From Allobranchiibius sp. CTAmp26 (lineage in GTDB: Bacteria > Actinomycetota > Actinomycetes > Actinomycetales > Dermatophilaceae): DNA of 64,000 nucleotides. Location of the stretch: the NCBI RefSeq assembly GCF_017565405.1, contig NZ_JAGEKR010000008.1:48723-112722 (forward strand), in the 5' to 3' direction. Position numbers and translations under genes: made by a program. Positions 31,208 through 40,695 of this stretch are shown in pieces (the stretch's first letter is position 1; each line of letters opens with the position of its first letter). The notes under the pieces were generated by a model. The model searched no databases, was not told the DNA's origin, and was given only the letters and a program-made list of their open reading frames with translations.

Positions 31208-34003
31208 TCAGTCGAGCCGGTCGGCCGCGACCACTCCACGCAGCACCGCGTCGATACCCGCGCGCGTCGTACGTCGCATCTGCGGGTCCGAGCTCGCATC
31301 GTGGATCTGGTCCATCAGGTCCACCAGCTGCTTGCAGCGGCGTACGAAGTCACCGGCCGACAGCTCGGAGTCGCGCAACACGAGCTCCAGACGCCCACCG
31401 CTGGCCCAGCGGTGCATCATCCAGGCGATCCCGGCGTCGGGCTCACCGGTCGGCGCCAACCTCTTGCCCAGCTGGCGATCGTGCAGCTCCCCCCACAGCC
31501 GTGACATGTGCTCGAGCGCCTCGGAGACCTGGTCGTTCGGGATCTTCACCGAGCCGCCTTCGCCCTCCCGGCGCGCCTGGTGGATCAGCGAACTGACCAC
31601 CGCCACGAGCGACGGCGGGTCGAGTCTGCGCCAGATGTCCTGCCGCAGACACTCCGCGACCAGCAGGTCCTTCTCGGCGTAGATGCGCTGCAGCACCCGC
31701 CCCTCGTCGGTGACCCGCTCGCCGTCGGCCGTCAGGTACCCGAGCTCGGCCAGCAGATCGCAGATCCGGTCGAACGTGGCGGCGACGGTCTGAGTGCGCC
31801 CGGACACCTTGCGCTGCAGGCCGTCGGTCTCCCGGCGCAGCCGCCACCAGCGCTCGGCCCAGCGGGCGTGCTCCTCGCGGTGCTCGCACGTGTCGCACGG
31901 GTGGTCGTGCAGCCGGCGGCGCAGGCGCTCCACGTCGACCTGGGTCTGCTCGTCCGGCTCCTGAGAGGTCGACCGCGTGGCGCGCTCGGCCATCCCGTCC
32001 GGCACCTTGGCGCGCAGGGTGGCCGCCAGGTCACGACGGGCCTTGGGGTTGCGCGAGTGGAAACCCTTGGGAATCGGCAGCGTGGTGAACGCGGCGATGG
32101 GCCCGTCGAGGTCGCTGTCCTCGAGGCGGCGCACCTGGGCGTCCTGGGTGAGGACCATCGGCTCGGCGGCGCCGCGGCGGCCGCCCGCGTTCGCCTGGAT
32201 GACGATGGCCAGGCCCTGACGGCGACCGGAGGGCACCTGCACCACGTCACCGGGCTTCAACGCCTCGAGCGACACGGCGGTCTCCGCGCGACGGCTGGCG
32301 GCGCGGCGGCGTACTGCGGCCTTCTGCAGGTCGGACAGTTCGCGGCGCAGCGCGGCGTACTGCGCGAAGTCGCCGAGGTGGCAACGCATCGCCTCGGCGT
32401 AGCCCTCGAGGGCCTCTTCGTTGCGGCGTACGGCGGTGCCGGCGCCGACCACGGACTTGTCGGCCTGGAACTGCGCGAACGACTGCTGCAGCAGATCGCG
32501 CGCGCCGGGCCGACCGACCTGGTCGACGAGGTTGACGGCCATGTTGGAGGTGGGCACGAAACTGGACCGCAAGGGGTAGGTGCGGGTCGAGGCCAGACCA
32601 CCCACCTGATGGGGATCCAGGCCGCGGTTGTAGAGCACGACGGCGTGGCCCTCGTAGTCGATCCCGCGACGGCCCGCCCGGCCGGTGAGCTGGGTGTACT
32701 CCCCCGGCGTGATGTCCGCATGGGTCTCGCCGTTGTACTTCACCAGCCGTTCCAGCACCACGGTGCGCGCGGGCATGTTGATGCCGAGCGCCAACGTCTC
32801 GGTCGCGAAGACGGCTTTGATCCGGCCCTCGGTGAACAGCTCCTCGACGATCTCCCGGAAGGTCGGCAGCATCCCGGCGTGGTGCGCGGCGAAGCCCCGC
32901 CCCAGGCCCTCCACAAAATCCCAGTAGCCGAGGACGGCCAGGTCCTCCTCGGGCAGGTAGGACACCCGCTCCTGCACGAGCTGGCGGATCCGCTCGCCCT
33001 CAGCGGCCGGGATGAGCCGGGTGCCCCACGCGAGCAGCTGCGAGACCGCCGCGTCGCAGCCGACGCGACTGAAGATGAAGGTGATCGCAGGCAGCAGGCC
33101 GGCCCGGTCGAGGGCGTCGATGACCTCGGCCCTGCTGGGTCCCCGACTCGGCCGGCCCGAGCGGACCGGGCCCTCCTGGGATCGGCCACGACGCTGGTTG
33201 CCCCGTCGGCCCTTCGGCCCGCCCGCGTCCTCGCGACGTCCGTGTCGGTCGGTCTTGGCATCGAACTGCGAGATGCGCTGCAGGAGCTCGGGATTGAGCC
33301 GCAGACGATCGCTGTCCCTGTCGTCGTCGACGAAGAGGTCCATGATGCTCGGCCCGACCATCATGTGCTGCCAGAGCGGCACCGGGCGCGTCTCCTCGAC
33401 GATGAGCTCGGTGTCGCCGCGGACCGTGCCGAGCCACTCCCCGAACTCCTCGGCGTTGCTCACCGTCGCCGACAACGACACCAGCTGTACTTCGTCCGGC
33501 AGCTGGATGATGACCTCCTCCCACACGGCGCCGCGGAAGCGGTCGGCGAGGTAGTGCACCTCGTCCATCACGACGTACCCGAGCCCGCGCAGGGTGTCCG
33601 ATCCGGCGTAGATCATGTTGCGCAGCACCTCGGTGGTCATCACGACCACCGGAGCCTCGCCGTTGATGGAGGAGTCGCCGGTCAGCAGGCCGACCTTGTC
33701 GGCGCCGTGCCGCGCGACCAGATCGGCGTACTTCTGGTTCGACAGCGCCTTGATCGGCGTCGTGTAGAAGGTCTTGGTGCCGGTCTGCAGCGCGAGGTAC
33801 GCCGCGAACTCACCCACCAGCGTCTTGCCCGATCCGGTCGGCGCGGCCACCAGAACGCTGCGGCGCCCCTCCTGGACGGCGACCAGGGCCTGCCGCTGGA
33901 AGTCGTCGAACGGGAAGTCGTACCCGTCGGCGAACCGGCGCAGATGCGAACTGTCGATCCGGCGCGGGGCGCGCGGGGACTGCGAAGTTGCCGAGCTGGA
34001 CAT
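31208..34003 (-). CDS. helY: Ski2/Mtr4-like DEVH-box RNA helicase HelY
   Basis: 931 aa. Superfamily 2 helicase: Walker A in VAAPTGSGKTLVGEFAAYLA (about residue 54), motif Ia TTPIKALSNQK, motif II VMDEVHYLAD, motif III LVSLSATVSN, motif V ETLALGINMPARTVV and motif VI QLTGRAGRRGID. Between the RecA lobes is a charged insert with RRGNQRRGRS. The C-terminal ~350 residues correspond to the Ski2/Mtr4 stalk and helical region, with a C-x2-C-x-H cluster (CDTCEHREEH). HelY is the actinobacterial relative of exosome helicases, probably acting in RNA processing. It sits next to the tat genes, as in mycobacteria. Confidence 0.93.
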   Translation of the reverse strand: MSSSATSQSPRAPRRIDSSHLRRFADGYDFPFDDFQRQALVAVQEGRRSVLVAAPTGSGKTLVGEFAAYLALQTGTKTFYTTPIKALSNQKYADLVARHGADKVGLLTGDSSINGEAPVVVMTTEVLRNMIYAGSDTLRGLGYVVMDEVHYLADRFRGAVWEEVIIQLPDEVQLVSLSATVSNAEEFGEWLGTVRGDTELIVEETRPVPLWQHMMVGPSIMDLFVDDDRDSDRLRLNPELLQRISQFDAKTDRHGRREDAGGPKGRRGNQRRGRSQEGPVRSGRPSRGPSRAEVIDALDRAGLLPAITFIFSRVGCDAAVSQLLAWGTRLIPAAEGERIRQLVQERVSYLPEEDLAVLGYWDFVEGLGRGFAAHHAGMLPTFREIVEELFTEGRIKAVFATETLALGINMPARTVVLERLVKYNGETHADITPGEYTQLTGRAGRRGIDYEGHAVVLYNRGLDPHQVGGLASTRTYPLRSSFVPTSNMAVNLVDQVGRPGARDLLQQSFAQFQADKSVVGAGTAVRRNEEALEGYAEAMRCHLGDFAQYAALRRELSDLQKAAVRRRAASRRAETAVSLEALKPGDVVQVPSGRRQGLAIVIQANAGGRRGAAEPMVLTQDAQVRRLEDSDLDGPIAAFTTLPIPKGFHSRNPKARRDLAATLRAKVPDGMAERATRSTSQEPDEQTQVDVERLRRRLHDHPCDTCEHREEHARWAERWWRLRRETDGLQRKVSGRTQTVAATFDRICDLLAELGYLTADGERVTDEGRVLQRIYAEKDLLVAECLRQDIWRRLDPPSLVAVVSSLIHQARREGEGGSVKIPNDQVSEALEHMSRLWGELHDRQLGKRLAPTGEPDAGIAWMMHRWASGGRLELVLRDSELSAGDFVRRCKQLVDLMDQIHDASSDPQMRRTTRAGIDAVLRGVVAADRLD

Positions 34004-34030
34004 ATCTCGAAGGCTAGCCCTGCGGGTGGA

Positions 34031-34852
34031 TCAGAGCGTGGAGGCCTCGTCGTCCGGCACGTCGAGCCATTCGCGCGGCTCGGCCTGCTTGCGTCGACGA
34101 TCGAAGAACGCCGAGATGCCCACCGCCGCGAAGTACAGCGCGACCATCGGGAAGGCCAGCGCGAGCATCGACCAGGCGTCGGGACTGGGGCTCATGACGG
34201 CGGCGAAGACGAAGATGAGCATGACCGCGATCCGCCAGCCCTTGAGCATCACCCGGGCCGGGAGCACCCGGATGCCGTTGAGCCCGACCAGGAAGACTGG
34301 CAGCAGGAAGGCCAGCCCGAACGCCAGGACGAACTTGATGATGAACGCGATGTAGGTCTGCGCGTCGATGAAGTTGGTGCCCTCGCTCGGCGTCTGGGAG
34401 ATGAGGAACACCACGGCGTTGGGGATCGTGCGCGTCGCCACCCAGCAGCCGAGCAGGAAGAGCGGCACGGCCGACAGGACGAACGCCGCGCCGACCCGCT
34501 TCTCCTTCCGGGTCAGGCCGGGGGCCAGGAACGCCCAGATCTCCCAGAGCCACACCGGGCTGGCGATGATGAAACCCAGCCACACCGACACCTTGAGCTT
34601 GATGCTGAAGGCGTCGCCGACCCCCCGGCCGAAGTTGGTGCTCACCCGCGAATCGGGCACGTGACGATGCCGGGCGGCGTCCAGCAGAGGATTGATCATC
34701 CACTGGTAGACCGTGTCGAACTTCAACCAGCCGAGCACCGCTGCGATCGCGATGGCGATGGCAGCGACGAGGGCACGCCGACGAAACTCCCTGAAGTGCT
34801 CCCCCAGGGACATCCGGCCTTCCGGATTGTCGTTATGGCGCAGTACGGCCAT
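34031..34852 (-). CDS. tatC: Sec-independent protein translocase TatC
   Basis: 273 aa with six transmembrane helices. The start region MSLGEHFREFRRRALVAAIA carries the L-x-E-L/H-R-x-R motif of the first cytoplasmic region that binds twin-arginine signals. FGLAFLLPVFLVGLNGI with conserved Glu/Pro-type residues and the C-terminal SPSPDAWSMLALAFPMVALY are typical. The acidic hydrophilic tail is usual in actinobacteria. It is the signal receptor of the Tat translocon with TatA (30 bp upstream). Likely substrates in this window are the exported oxidase at 22331 and the protein at 50287. Confidence 0.95.
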   Translation of the reverse strand: MAVLRHNDNPEGRMSLGEHFREFRRRALVAAIAIAIAAVLGWLKFDTVYQWMINPLLDAARHRHVPDSRVSTNFGRGVGDAFSIKLKVSVWLGFIIASPVWLWEIWAFLAPGLTRKEKRVGAAFVLSAVPLFLLGCWVATRTIPNAVVFLISQTPSEGTNFIDAQTYIAFIIKFVLAFGLAFLLPVFLVGLNGIRVLPARVMLKGWRIAVMLIFVFAAVMSPSPDAWSMLALAFPMVALYFAAVGISAFFDRRRKQAEPREWLDVPDDEASTL

Positions 34853-34882
34853 GAAGTCTCAGCTGCCCCGCCGCGCGACGTG

Positions 34883-35209
34883 TCAGGCGGAGGTGTTGTG
34901 GTCCGCCGGGTGCTGCGCGGGGGTCTCGGGCATCGCGGGAGTCGCACCTGCGGTCGGTGTGACGGGCGGGGTGGCGCCCGGCGCGGCGGTGGGCGCAGCC
35001 GGGGGCGGCGTGCTCGCCTCGCCCTTGACCGTCTGGCCGGCGGCCTCGGATTTCTTGTCGTTCTTCATCTCGTCCATCTCCGAGCGCAGGATGCGCGCGG
35101 AGCGGCCGAAGCTGCGGGCCATGTCGGGCATCTTCTTCCACCCGAAGAGCAGGAGGACCACAACGGCAATGACCACGATGTGCCAGCCGTCGAAAAAGTT
35201 GCGAACCAT
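34883..35209 (-). CDS. tatA: Sec-independent protein translocase TatA
   Basis: 108 aa from ATG 35209, with GAAGGAC upstream. The 14-residue extension of the open frame is discarded. The N-terminal helix WHIVVIAVVVLLLFGWKKMP followed by DMARSFGRSARILRSEMDEM is the TatA hinge and amphipathic helix with F-G motif. A Lys-rich segment is followed by a ~55-residue Pro/Ala/Thr-rich tail. It forms the pore or membrane-thinning assembly of the Tat system. It is followed by tatC. Confidence 0.95.
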   Translation of the reverse strand: MVRNFFDGWHIVVIAVVVLLLFGWKKMPDMARSFGRSARILRSEMDEMKNDKKSEAAGQTVKGEASTPPPAAPTAAPGATPPVTPTAGATPAMPETPAQHPADHNTSA

Positions 35210-35307
35210 CGCAGATGTCCTTCGCGTTGAGGGTCGTGCAGCGATATCCACTGTACGCGACCTGCCTGGTCACTCCCGGGCGATGCCGAAGGTCACTCTC
35301 GGCGGAA

Positions 35308-36276
35308 TCAGCTCTCCTCGTACGCCGCGAGCGCTTCCTCCGCGCCCGCACGCACCTCCTGGCGCAGCGATTCCGGCTCGATCACCCAGGCTCCGCCGGC
35401 CAGACGCCAGACCAGGTTGCGCACCCACGTGCTGTCGGCCGTGCGCAGCGTCACCGTCAGGGTGCCGTCCGTGCCCTGAATGAGCTCCTGCACCGGGTAG
35501 TACTCCGCGACCCACGCGGCCTGCGGCGCGAGCCCCAGGGTCACCTGCAGGTCGTCCGGGGCCGGGGTGAAGATGTCGGTGTCCAGGTCGCGGGCGCGTG
35601 CCTGCGCGGGCGGGGTGCCGTCGTGGTCGAGCAGCGTGATCGTCTCGATCCGGTCCAGCCGGAAGAGCCGCACGTCCTGCGCCCGGTGACACCACCCCTC
35701 GAGGTACCAGTGACTGTCGATGTTGAACACCCGCATCGGGTCGACGTCCCGTTCGGTGGCCTCGTCGCGCGCGGCCACCAGGTAGCGAAGGTGCACACGG
35801 CGGCGCGCGGACAGCGCTTCGCGGGCCAGGGCGAGCGTCTCGTCGGCGACCGAGCCCGCCAACTTCACCTGCACCCGACTGGTCGCCTGCGCGCTCTCAC
35901 CCGTCGCCTCGGTGAGTTTGGCCAGCGCACGGTCCACGGCCTCCCGCTCCCCCAGGCCCGGCACGGCCGCGAGCGCGCGCAGCCCGACGATCAAGGCCGT
36001 CGCCTCGTCGATGCCGAGCCGCAGCGGCCGGGCGATGGTGTCGGCATTGCGCAGGTAGACCCGGCCCTCCTCCCACTCGGCCTCGATCAGGTCGTCGGGC
36101 AGGTGTCCCGGTGTCCCGCAGACGAAGAGCAGGCTCAAGTCGGCCTCGATCTGCGTACGTGGCACGCCGAGCTCGGCGGCCGCCTCGTCGATGTCGATGC
36201 CCTGCCGGTTGACCAGCCACGGCACCATCGTGAGCAGTCGGGAAAGCCGCGCGGTGGCGCTCTCGGGAGTGGCCAT
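35308..36276 (-). CDS. pafC: PafC: WYL-domain DNA-damage regulator subunit
   Basis: 322 aa. The N-terminal winged HTH includes RLSRLLTMVPWLVNRQGIDI followed by DEAAAELGVPRTQIEADLSL. The WYL domain contains LRYLVAARDEATERDVDPMR and SHWYLEGWCHRAQDVRLFRL, with the W-Y-L motif visible. A WCX extension follows (VTLGLAPQAAWVAEYYPVQE). PafB and PafC together activate LexA/RecA-independent DNA-damage genes in mycobacteria and are encoded with pafA. Its ATG overlaps the pafB stop by one base (TGATG), implying paired synthesis. Confidence 0.92.
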   Translation of the reverse strand: MATPESATARLSRLLTMVPWLVNRQGIDIDEAAAELGVPRTQIEADLSLLFVCGTPGHLPDDLIEAEWEEGRVYLRNADTIARPLRLGIDEATALIVGLRALAAVPGLGEREAVDRALAKLTEATGESAQATSRVQVKLAGSVADETLALAREALSARRRVHLRYLVAARDEATERDVDPMRVFNIDSHWYLEGWCHRAQDVRLFRLDRIETITLLDHDGTPPAQARARDLDTDIFTPAPDDLQVTLGLAPQAAWVAEYYPVQELIQGTDGTLTVTLRTADSTWVRNLVWRLAGGAWVIEPESLRQEVRAGAEEALAAYEES

Positions 36277-37256
36277 CAGCGTGCCTCCTGGGCGTCACGG
36301 GCGGCGCGCAGCCGACGTACCACGGCACGGGACAGCTCCGGTGGGTGGATCACGCGGACGGCCGGGCCGAACCCGGCGATCTGCTCGGCGAACACCTCGG
36401 TGTCGGTGAAGTCGACGTCCAGCTGCGACCAGTGGTCGTCGACCTCGCCCACGGTGCGCGCGCGCCGTCGCAGCGTGTTCCCCGCTCCGACCAGCACCCG
36501 CAGCACCGCCGGCTGCGGCTCGCGCTCGACCTCGACGCCGTCGATCATCCGCAGCGCGTCGTGGTCCTCGGGCACCTGGTATGCGCCGGCCCGCCCCGTG
36601 GCCTTCACGGCGCCGTCGATGCGGCCCAGCCGGAAGACCCGCGGCGCGTCGCGGTCGGTGTCGAATCCGGTGACGTACCAACGGCCGTGCCAGTTGGTGA
36701 CACCCCACGGCTGCAGGTGGCGGGTGCTGACCGCGCCGTCGGGCTTGCGGTAGTCGAAGCTGATCGGTCGGCAGGCGAGGACGGCGTCCTTCACCGGTGT
36801 GAAGGCGGCCTCGGTGGTGCGCACGCGCGGTTCCAGACCGAGGATCGACGCGCTGTCGCGCTCGACGTCGGCGGCCCGCAGCTTGCGCATCGCGGTCGAG
36901 GCCGCGCCGGCGAGGCTTGCCTGCTGCCAGGTGCGGCTGGCCAGACCCAGCACGGCCAGCTCGTCCGCCTCGAAGACGATGTCGGGCAGCGCGTACTCGC
37001 GACGGTCGATGCGGTAGCCGGGTTCGTCGTCGAAGTAGGCGTCCAGCGGCTCGGTACGCAGCGGGATCCCCAGATCGCGCAGCTCGTCCTTGTCGCGCTC
37101 GAACATCCGGTCGAAGGCCTCGGTCGACGCGGTCTCGCCGTACTGGGGCACGGCGTCGCGGATCCGCGCCTTCGACAGCGGCTGGCGCGTGTAGAGCAGG
37201 CAGATCACCAGATTGAGCAGCCGCTCGGTCTTGGCGGCCGGGGAGGTGGTGCTCAT
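36276..37256 (-). CDS. pafB: PafB: WYL-domain DNA-damage regulator subunit
   Basis: 326 aa from ATG 37256 (MSTTSPAAKTERLLNLVICL). The upstream open frame is an Arg-rich shadow. The HTH region is LLYTRQPLSKARIRDAVPQY, followed by FDRMFERDKDELRDLGIPLR. The WYL domain has DAVLACRPISFDYRKPDGAV, RHLQPWGVTNWHGRWYVTGF and RVFRLGRIDGAVK. It forms a heterodimeric or fused regulator with PafC that responds to ssDNA during damage. It lies between the FKBP genes and pafC, matching the mycobacterial order. Confidence 0.92.
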   Translation of the reverse strand: MSTTSPAAKTERLLNLVICLLYTRQPLSKARIRDAVPQYGETASTEAFDRMFERDKDELRDLGIPLRTEPLDAYFDDEPGYRIDRREYALPDIVFEADELAVLGLASRTWQQASLAGAASTAMRKLRAADVERDSASILGLEPRVRTTEAAFTPVKDAVLACRPISFDYRKPDGAVSTRHLQPWGVTNWHGRWYVTGFDTDRDAPRVFRLGRIDGAVKATGRAGAYQVPEDHDALRMIDGVEVEREPQPAVLRVLVGAGNTLRRRARTVGEVDDHWSQLDVDFTDTEVFAEQIAGFGPAVRVIHPPELSRAVVRRLRAARDAQEAR

Positions 37257-37434
37257 GTGCGGCAACGCTATCCCACGTCGGGCCCGGGTGCGCACGTATG
37301 TTCGCCCTCGCGATTTGTCCGGGTCCTGCACGACGGCGGCACAGCTACGTCCGAGACACCGGTCGACCTGTGCCTCTCGGACGAATCTGTGCCACTGTCA
37401 TCGATTCGTACGTCGGGTCTGTCACGCTGAGCTC

Positions 37435-37680
37435 ATGCCCGGAGTCTTTCCCGCACCCGACGAGCCGACCCCGCCGTGGTCGCCCGGCACTCCGGTGTGG
37501 CGCGCGACGGAGCTGCCGCCGGATGCCCGTCGGATGGGTCTGTCCCCGTGGGTCGCGCCCGAGCTGCAGCTGGCGAGCAATCTGCGCGCCGACAAGAAAT
37601 TCCACCGGGTCCTGGCCTGGATCGGGCTGGTGGTCTCGGTGGCCCTGGTGCTCGCGCCGCTCGTCGGCATCCTCCTCTGA
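37435..37680 (+). CDS. Small conserved membrane protein
   Basis: 81 aa from ATG 37435 (MPGVFPAPDEPTPPWSPGTP). One C-terminal transmembrane helix (VLAWIGLVVSVALVLAPLVGI) follows a Pro-rich, then charged, cytoplasmic segment. It is the only plus-strand gene between pafB and the FKBP gene and ends at a long bidirectional palindrome. The family is not recognised beyond a small single-pass membrane protein seen in related actinobacteria. Confidence 0.6.
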   Translation: MPGVFPAPDEPTPPWSPGTPVWRATELPPDARRMGLSPWVAPELQLASNLRADKKFHRVLAWIGLVVSVALVLAPLVGILL

Positions 37681-37692
37681 GCACCACACCCT

Positions 37693-37760
37693 GAGTGGCA
37701 GACAAAAGCGTCGAGTGGCATACCTGTAGGTACGCCACTCGACGCTCTTTTCTGCCACTC
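37693..37760. terminator. 68-bp near-perfect palindrome between convergent genes
   Basis: Arms of 32 bp (37693-37724 and 37729-37760) pair at 29 positions around a TGTA loop. Each arm contains GAGTGGC twice. The right arm has CTCTTTT on the plus strand and the left arm ACAAAAG, so A/T runs lie within the stem. It probably terminates both the small membrane protein gene and the FKBP gene. Confidence 0.8.
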
Positions 37761-37774
37761 GGGCGCTGGTCGGG

Positions 37775-38194
37775 TCAGCCGATGCCGAACGCAGCCCCCG
37801 CGCCGGGTCGGTTGGTGCTGACCAGGTCCACCACGAAGATCAGGGTCTCCCCCGGCTTGATGGCGTCGCCCGCACCGCGCTCGCCGTAGCCCATCTGGGG
37901 CGGGATCGTCAGCTTGCGCCGACCGCCCGCGCGCATCCCCACGATGCCCTCGTCCCAACCGCTGATGACCTGGCCGACGCCGACCTGGAAGCGCAGCGGC
38001 TCGCCGCGGTCCCAGGAGGAGTCGAACTCCTCACCGGTCGACCAGGCCACGCCGACGTAGTGCGCCTCGATCGTGTCGCCGGACTCGGCCTCGTTGCCGT
38101 CACCCTCGGTGATGTCCTCGATGACCAGGTCATCGGGCGGGGTGTCACCCGGGAAGTCGACTTCGGGTTTGGTGGTGGTGGAGTCGAACGGCAT
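37775..38194 (-). CDS. FKBP-type peptidyl-prolyl isomerase, cytoplasmic
   Basis: 139 aa, no signal peptide. A single FKBP domain: AHYVGVAWSTGEEFDSSWDR, GEPLRFQVGVGQVISGWDEG, IVGMRAGGRRKLTIPPQMGY and GERGAGDAIKPGETLIFVVD. The aromatic pocket residues (Y, F, D, W, Y, F) are present. It catalyses prolyl cis-trans isomerisation. One or two FKBP genes next to pafA are common in actinobacteria, but a direct part in pupylation is unproven. It lies 45 bp downstream of the FKBP lipoprotein gene on the same strand. Confidence 0.93.
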   Translation of the reverse strand: MPFDSTTTKPEVDFPGDTPPDDLVIEDITEGDGNEAESGDTIEAHYVGVAWSTGEEFDSSWDRGEPLRFQVGVGQVISGWDEGIVGMRAGGRRKLTIPPQMGYGERGAGDAIKPGETLIFVVDLVSTNRPGAGAAFGIG

Positions 38195-38239
38195 GGCGAC
38201 CTTCCTGTGCAGTGGGATCGAAGTGGGGCGTGCGCCGGA

Positions 38240-39217
38240 TCAGTTACCGGTCGAGGACTGCTGCTGCGGGGGCTGCGGGACGATCGCCAGGATGTCGACG
38301 ACGAACGCGATGGTGTCGGTGCCCTTGATGCCCGCCTGCGTGTTGCCTGCTGTGCCGTACCCCTGGGCCGGCGGGATGACGAGGAGCATCCGGCTGCCCA
38401 CGGTCTGACCGGTGAGGCCCTTCACGAAGCCGGTGATCGCGCCGGTCGCGAGCTGGAAGGTCGCGGGCTGACCGGTCTTGGCGCTGGTGTCGAAGACCTT
38501 CTTGGTGCGCAGGTTGATCCCGGTGTAGCTCACCGTGACGAAGTCGCCGGTGGCGGTCTTGATGCCCTTGCCCGTGATCAGGGGCTGGGCCACGAGCGTC
38601 TTGGGCGCGACGGCCGGGACGGTGATCGAGGCCTGCTTGTTCGTGCCCGCGGGGACGGAGACCTTGAAGCCGCTCTGCGGGGTGGCCTGCGTGCCGGTGG
38701 GCTGCGTGAGGGCGTCGGCCGCCCCGTCGATCTTGATGTAGAAGACCAGCGTGTCGGTGGCGGAGACCCCGAGGGTGCTGTTGCCCGCGGACCCGAAGCC
38801 CTGGGACGCCGGGATCGCGACCTTCTGGGTCGTGCCGACCTTCTTGCCGACGAGCGACTTCACCAGGCCGGGAAGCTGGGTGGTGTCGGCCAGCGGGATG
38901 GGCACGAAACGCTGCCCGAAGGTGCTGACCAGCTGCTTGTTCTTCGTGGCGTTGTAGGCCACGTAGTCGACGTACGCGATCTGCTTGGCGCCGAGGGTCG
39001 GACCGGATCCCTGCGAGAGCACCTGGGTGGCGGTCTGGGAACCGGCCTTGAAGCCACCCTTGGGGATGGTGACCGTCGGTTTGTTGGCGTTCGAGGTGTT
39101 GACCTTGAGGTCGCTGAGCGACGTCGCTGTCTTGGGTTTGGAGTCGCTGCCGCATCCTGTGAGCAGGACGAGCGGAACGGCGGTGATGCTGAGCAGACGG
39201 ACGGCAGTGCGGCGCAC
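38240..39217 (-). CDS. Tandem-FKBP peptidyl-prolyl isomerase lipoprotein
   Basis: 325 aa from GTG 39217, with GAGG eight bases upstream. A signal peptide ends in VPLVLLTGC, so it is lipid-anchored outside the membrane. Two FKBP domains follow. The first (about 70-165) is altered (VDYVAYNATKNKQLVSTFGQ, VAIPASQGFGSAGNSTLGVS) and has lost some aromatic pocket residues. The second (about 215-315) has VTVSYTGINLRTKKVFDTSA, ITGFVKGLTGQTVGSRMLLV and IPPAQGYGTAGNTQAGIKGT. The second is likely the active isomerase, the first perhaps a binding or chaperone domain. It probably assists folding of exported proteins. Confidence 0.9.
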   Translation of the reverse strand: MRRTAVRLLSITAVPLVLLTGCGSDSKPKTATSLSDLKVNTSNANKPTVTIPKGGFKAGSQTATQVLSQGSGPTLGAKQIAYVDYVAYNATKNKQLVSTFGQRFVPIPLADTTQLPGLVKSLVGKKVGTTQKVAIPASQGFGSAGNSTLGVSATDTLVFYIKIDGAADALTQPTGTQATPQSGFKVSVPAGTNKQASITVPAVAPKTLVAQPLITGKGIKTATGDFVTVSYTGINLRTKKVFDTSAKTGQPATFQLATGAITGFVKGLTGQTVGSRMLLVIPPAQGYGTAGNTQAGIKGTDTIAFVVDILAIVPQPPQQQSSTGN

Positions 39218-39290
39218 GGAGCAAACCTCATGGGTCGGGTGTGGGAGACACGTCACCCTAACCCGGTGTTCTGTGCCGCCTCGCCAGCGG

Positions 39291-40652
39291 TCACATGCCG
39301 TCGATGAGCCGTTCGACCCGGGGGTCCTGCGCCGAGAACGGGTCCTTGACCAGCACCGTGCGCTGCGCCTGGTCGTTCAACTTCAGGTGTACCCAGTCCA
39401 CCGTGAAGTCGCGACGATGCGACTGCGCGGACCGGATGAAGTCGCCCCGCAGCTTCGCGCGGGTGGTCTGCGGCGGGAAGGTCTTCGCGGCGAAGACCTC
39501 CGGGTCGGTGCACACGCGCGCTGCTTTTCCACGGCGCTGCAGCAGGTAGAAGAGCCCTCGGCGCCGGTTGATGTCGTGGTAGGTGAGGTCGATCTGCTGC
39601 AGTCGCGGATCGTCCAACCCCAGGCCGTGCTTGGCGGCGACCTGGTCGAGCAGACGGTGCTTGATGACCCAGTCGATCTCGGTGTCGACCATGCCGAGGT
39701 CATCGGTGTCGACGGCGGTCAGCGTGCGCTGCCACAGATCCAGCACCTGCTTGGTGACCGGGTCGCTGATGCCCTCCTTCTCGGCGAACGCCCGCGCGCG
39801 CTCGAAGTATTCACTCTGGATCTGCAGTGCCGACATCTCTTTGCCGTTCGACAGACGCACCGGCGTACGTCCCGTGATGTCGTGGCTGATCTCGCGGATG
39901 GCCCGGATCGGGTTCTCCAGGCTCAGGTCGCGCATCGGTGCGCCGGCCTCGATCATCTGCAACACCAGGTGGGCTGAACCGAGCTTCAGCAACGTGGTGG
40001 TCTCGCTCATGTTGCTGTCGCCGACGATCACATGCAGTCGGCGGTAGCGCTCGGCGTCGGCGTGCGGCTCGTCGCGGGTGTTGATGATGGGCCGCGAGCG
40101 GGTCGTCGCGCTACTGACCCCCTCCCAGATGTGGTCGGCGCGTTGGCTGACGCAGTACGTCGGCTTGTGCCCGAGCATCGAGATCTTGCCGGCGCCGCAG
40201 ATGATCTGCCGGCTCACCAGGAACGGGATGAGCACGTCGGAGACGGCCTGGAACTCCCCCTGCCGGCCGATCAGGAAGTTCTCGTGGCACCCGTAGGAGT
40301 TGCCGGCGGAGTCGGTGTTGTTCTTGAAGACATAGATCTGGCCCTCGACACCCTCTTCGGCCAGGCGAAGCTGGGCCTCCTCGACGAGTCCCTCGAGGAT
40401 GCGCTCCCCGGCTTTGTCGTGGATGACGGCCTCGCGGATGTCGTCGCACTCGGGCGTGGCGTACTCCGGGTGGCTCCCGACGTCGAGGTAGAGCCGGGAA
40501 CCGTTGCCCAGGAACACATTCGAGGACCGGCCCCACGAGACGACCTTGCGGAAGAGATAGCGCGCGACCTCGTCCGGGGAGAGTCGGCGCTGCCCCGCGG
40601 AGGTGCACGTGACGCCGTACTCGTTCTCGATACCGAAGATGCGACGCTCCAT
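39291..40652 (-). CDS. pafA: Pup--protein ligase PafA
   Basis: 453 aa. The N terminus [20 protein letters not shown] carries the F-G-I-E-N-E-Y-G signature with the catalytic Glu of the carboxylate-amine ligase fold. [20 protein letters not shown] and [20 protein letters not shown] are the ATP/metal-binding motifs. [20 protein letters not shown] and [20 protein letters not shown] are shared with Dop. The C terminus ([20 protein letters not shown]) fits the PafA C-terminal domain. It phosphorylates the Pup C-terminal Glu and joins it to substrate lysines. It lacks the Dop-loop seen in the paralogue at 47299. Confidence 0.97.
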   Translation of the reverse strand: MERRIFGIENEYGVTCTSAGQRRLSPDEVARYLFRKVVSWGRSSNVFLGNGSRLYLDVGSHPEYATPECDDIREAVIHDKAGERILEGLVEEAQLRLAEEGVEGQIYVFKNNTDSAGNSYGCHENFLIGRQGEFQAVSDVLIPFLVSRQIICGAGKISMLGHKPTYCVSQRADHIWEGVSSATTRSRPIINTRDEPHADAERYRRLHVIVGDSNMSETTTLLKLGSAHLVLQMIEAGAPMRDLSLENPIRAIREISHDITGRTPVRLSNGKEMSALQIQSEYFERARAFAEKEGISDPVTKQVLDLWQRTLTAVDTDDLGMVDTEIDWVIKHRLLDQVAAKHGLGLDDPRLQQIDLTYHDINRRRGLFYLLQRRGKAARVCTDPEVFAAKTFPPQTTRAKLRGDFIRSAQSHRRDFTVDWVHLKLNDQAQRTVLVKDPFSAQDPRVERLIDGM

Positions 40653-40695
40653 GACCTGACTTTAGTCGCGCAGACCGGGAGATGCCCGGCGACCG

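Noticed and set aside
31508..35230. 1240-aa open frame on the plus strand antisense to helY, tatC and tatA
   Set aside because: It is a shadow created by high-GC codon bias. Composition is His/Arg/Gly-rich with no domain, and the opposite strand encodes clear HelY and Tat proteins.
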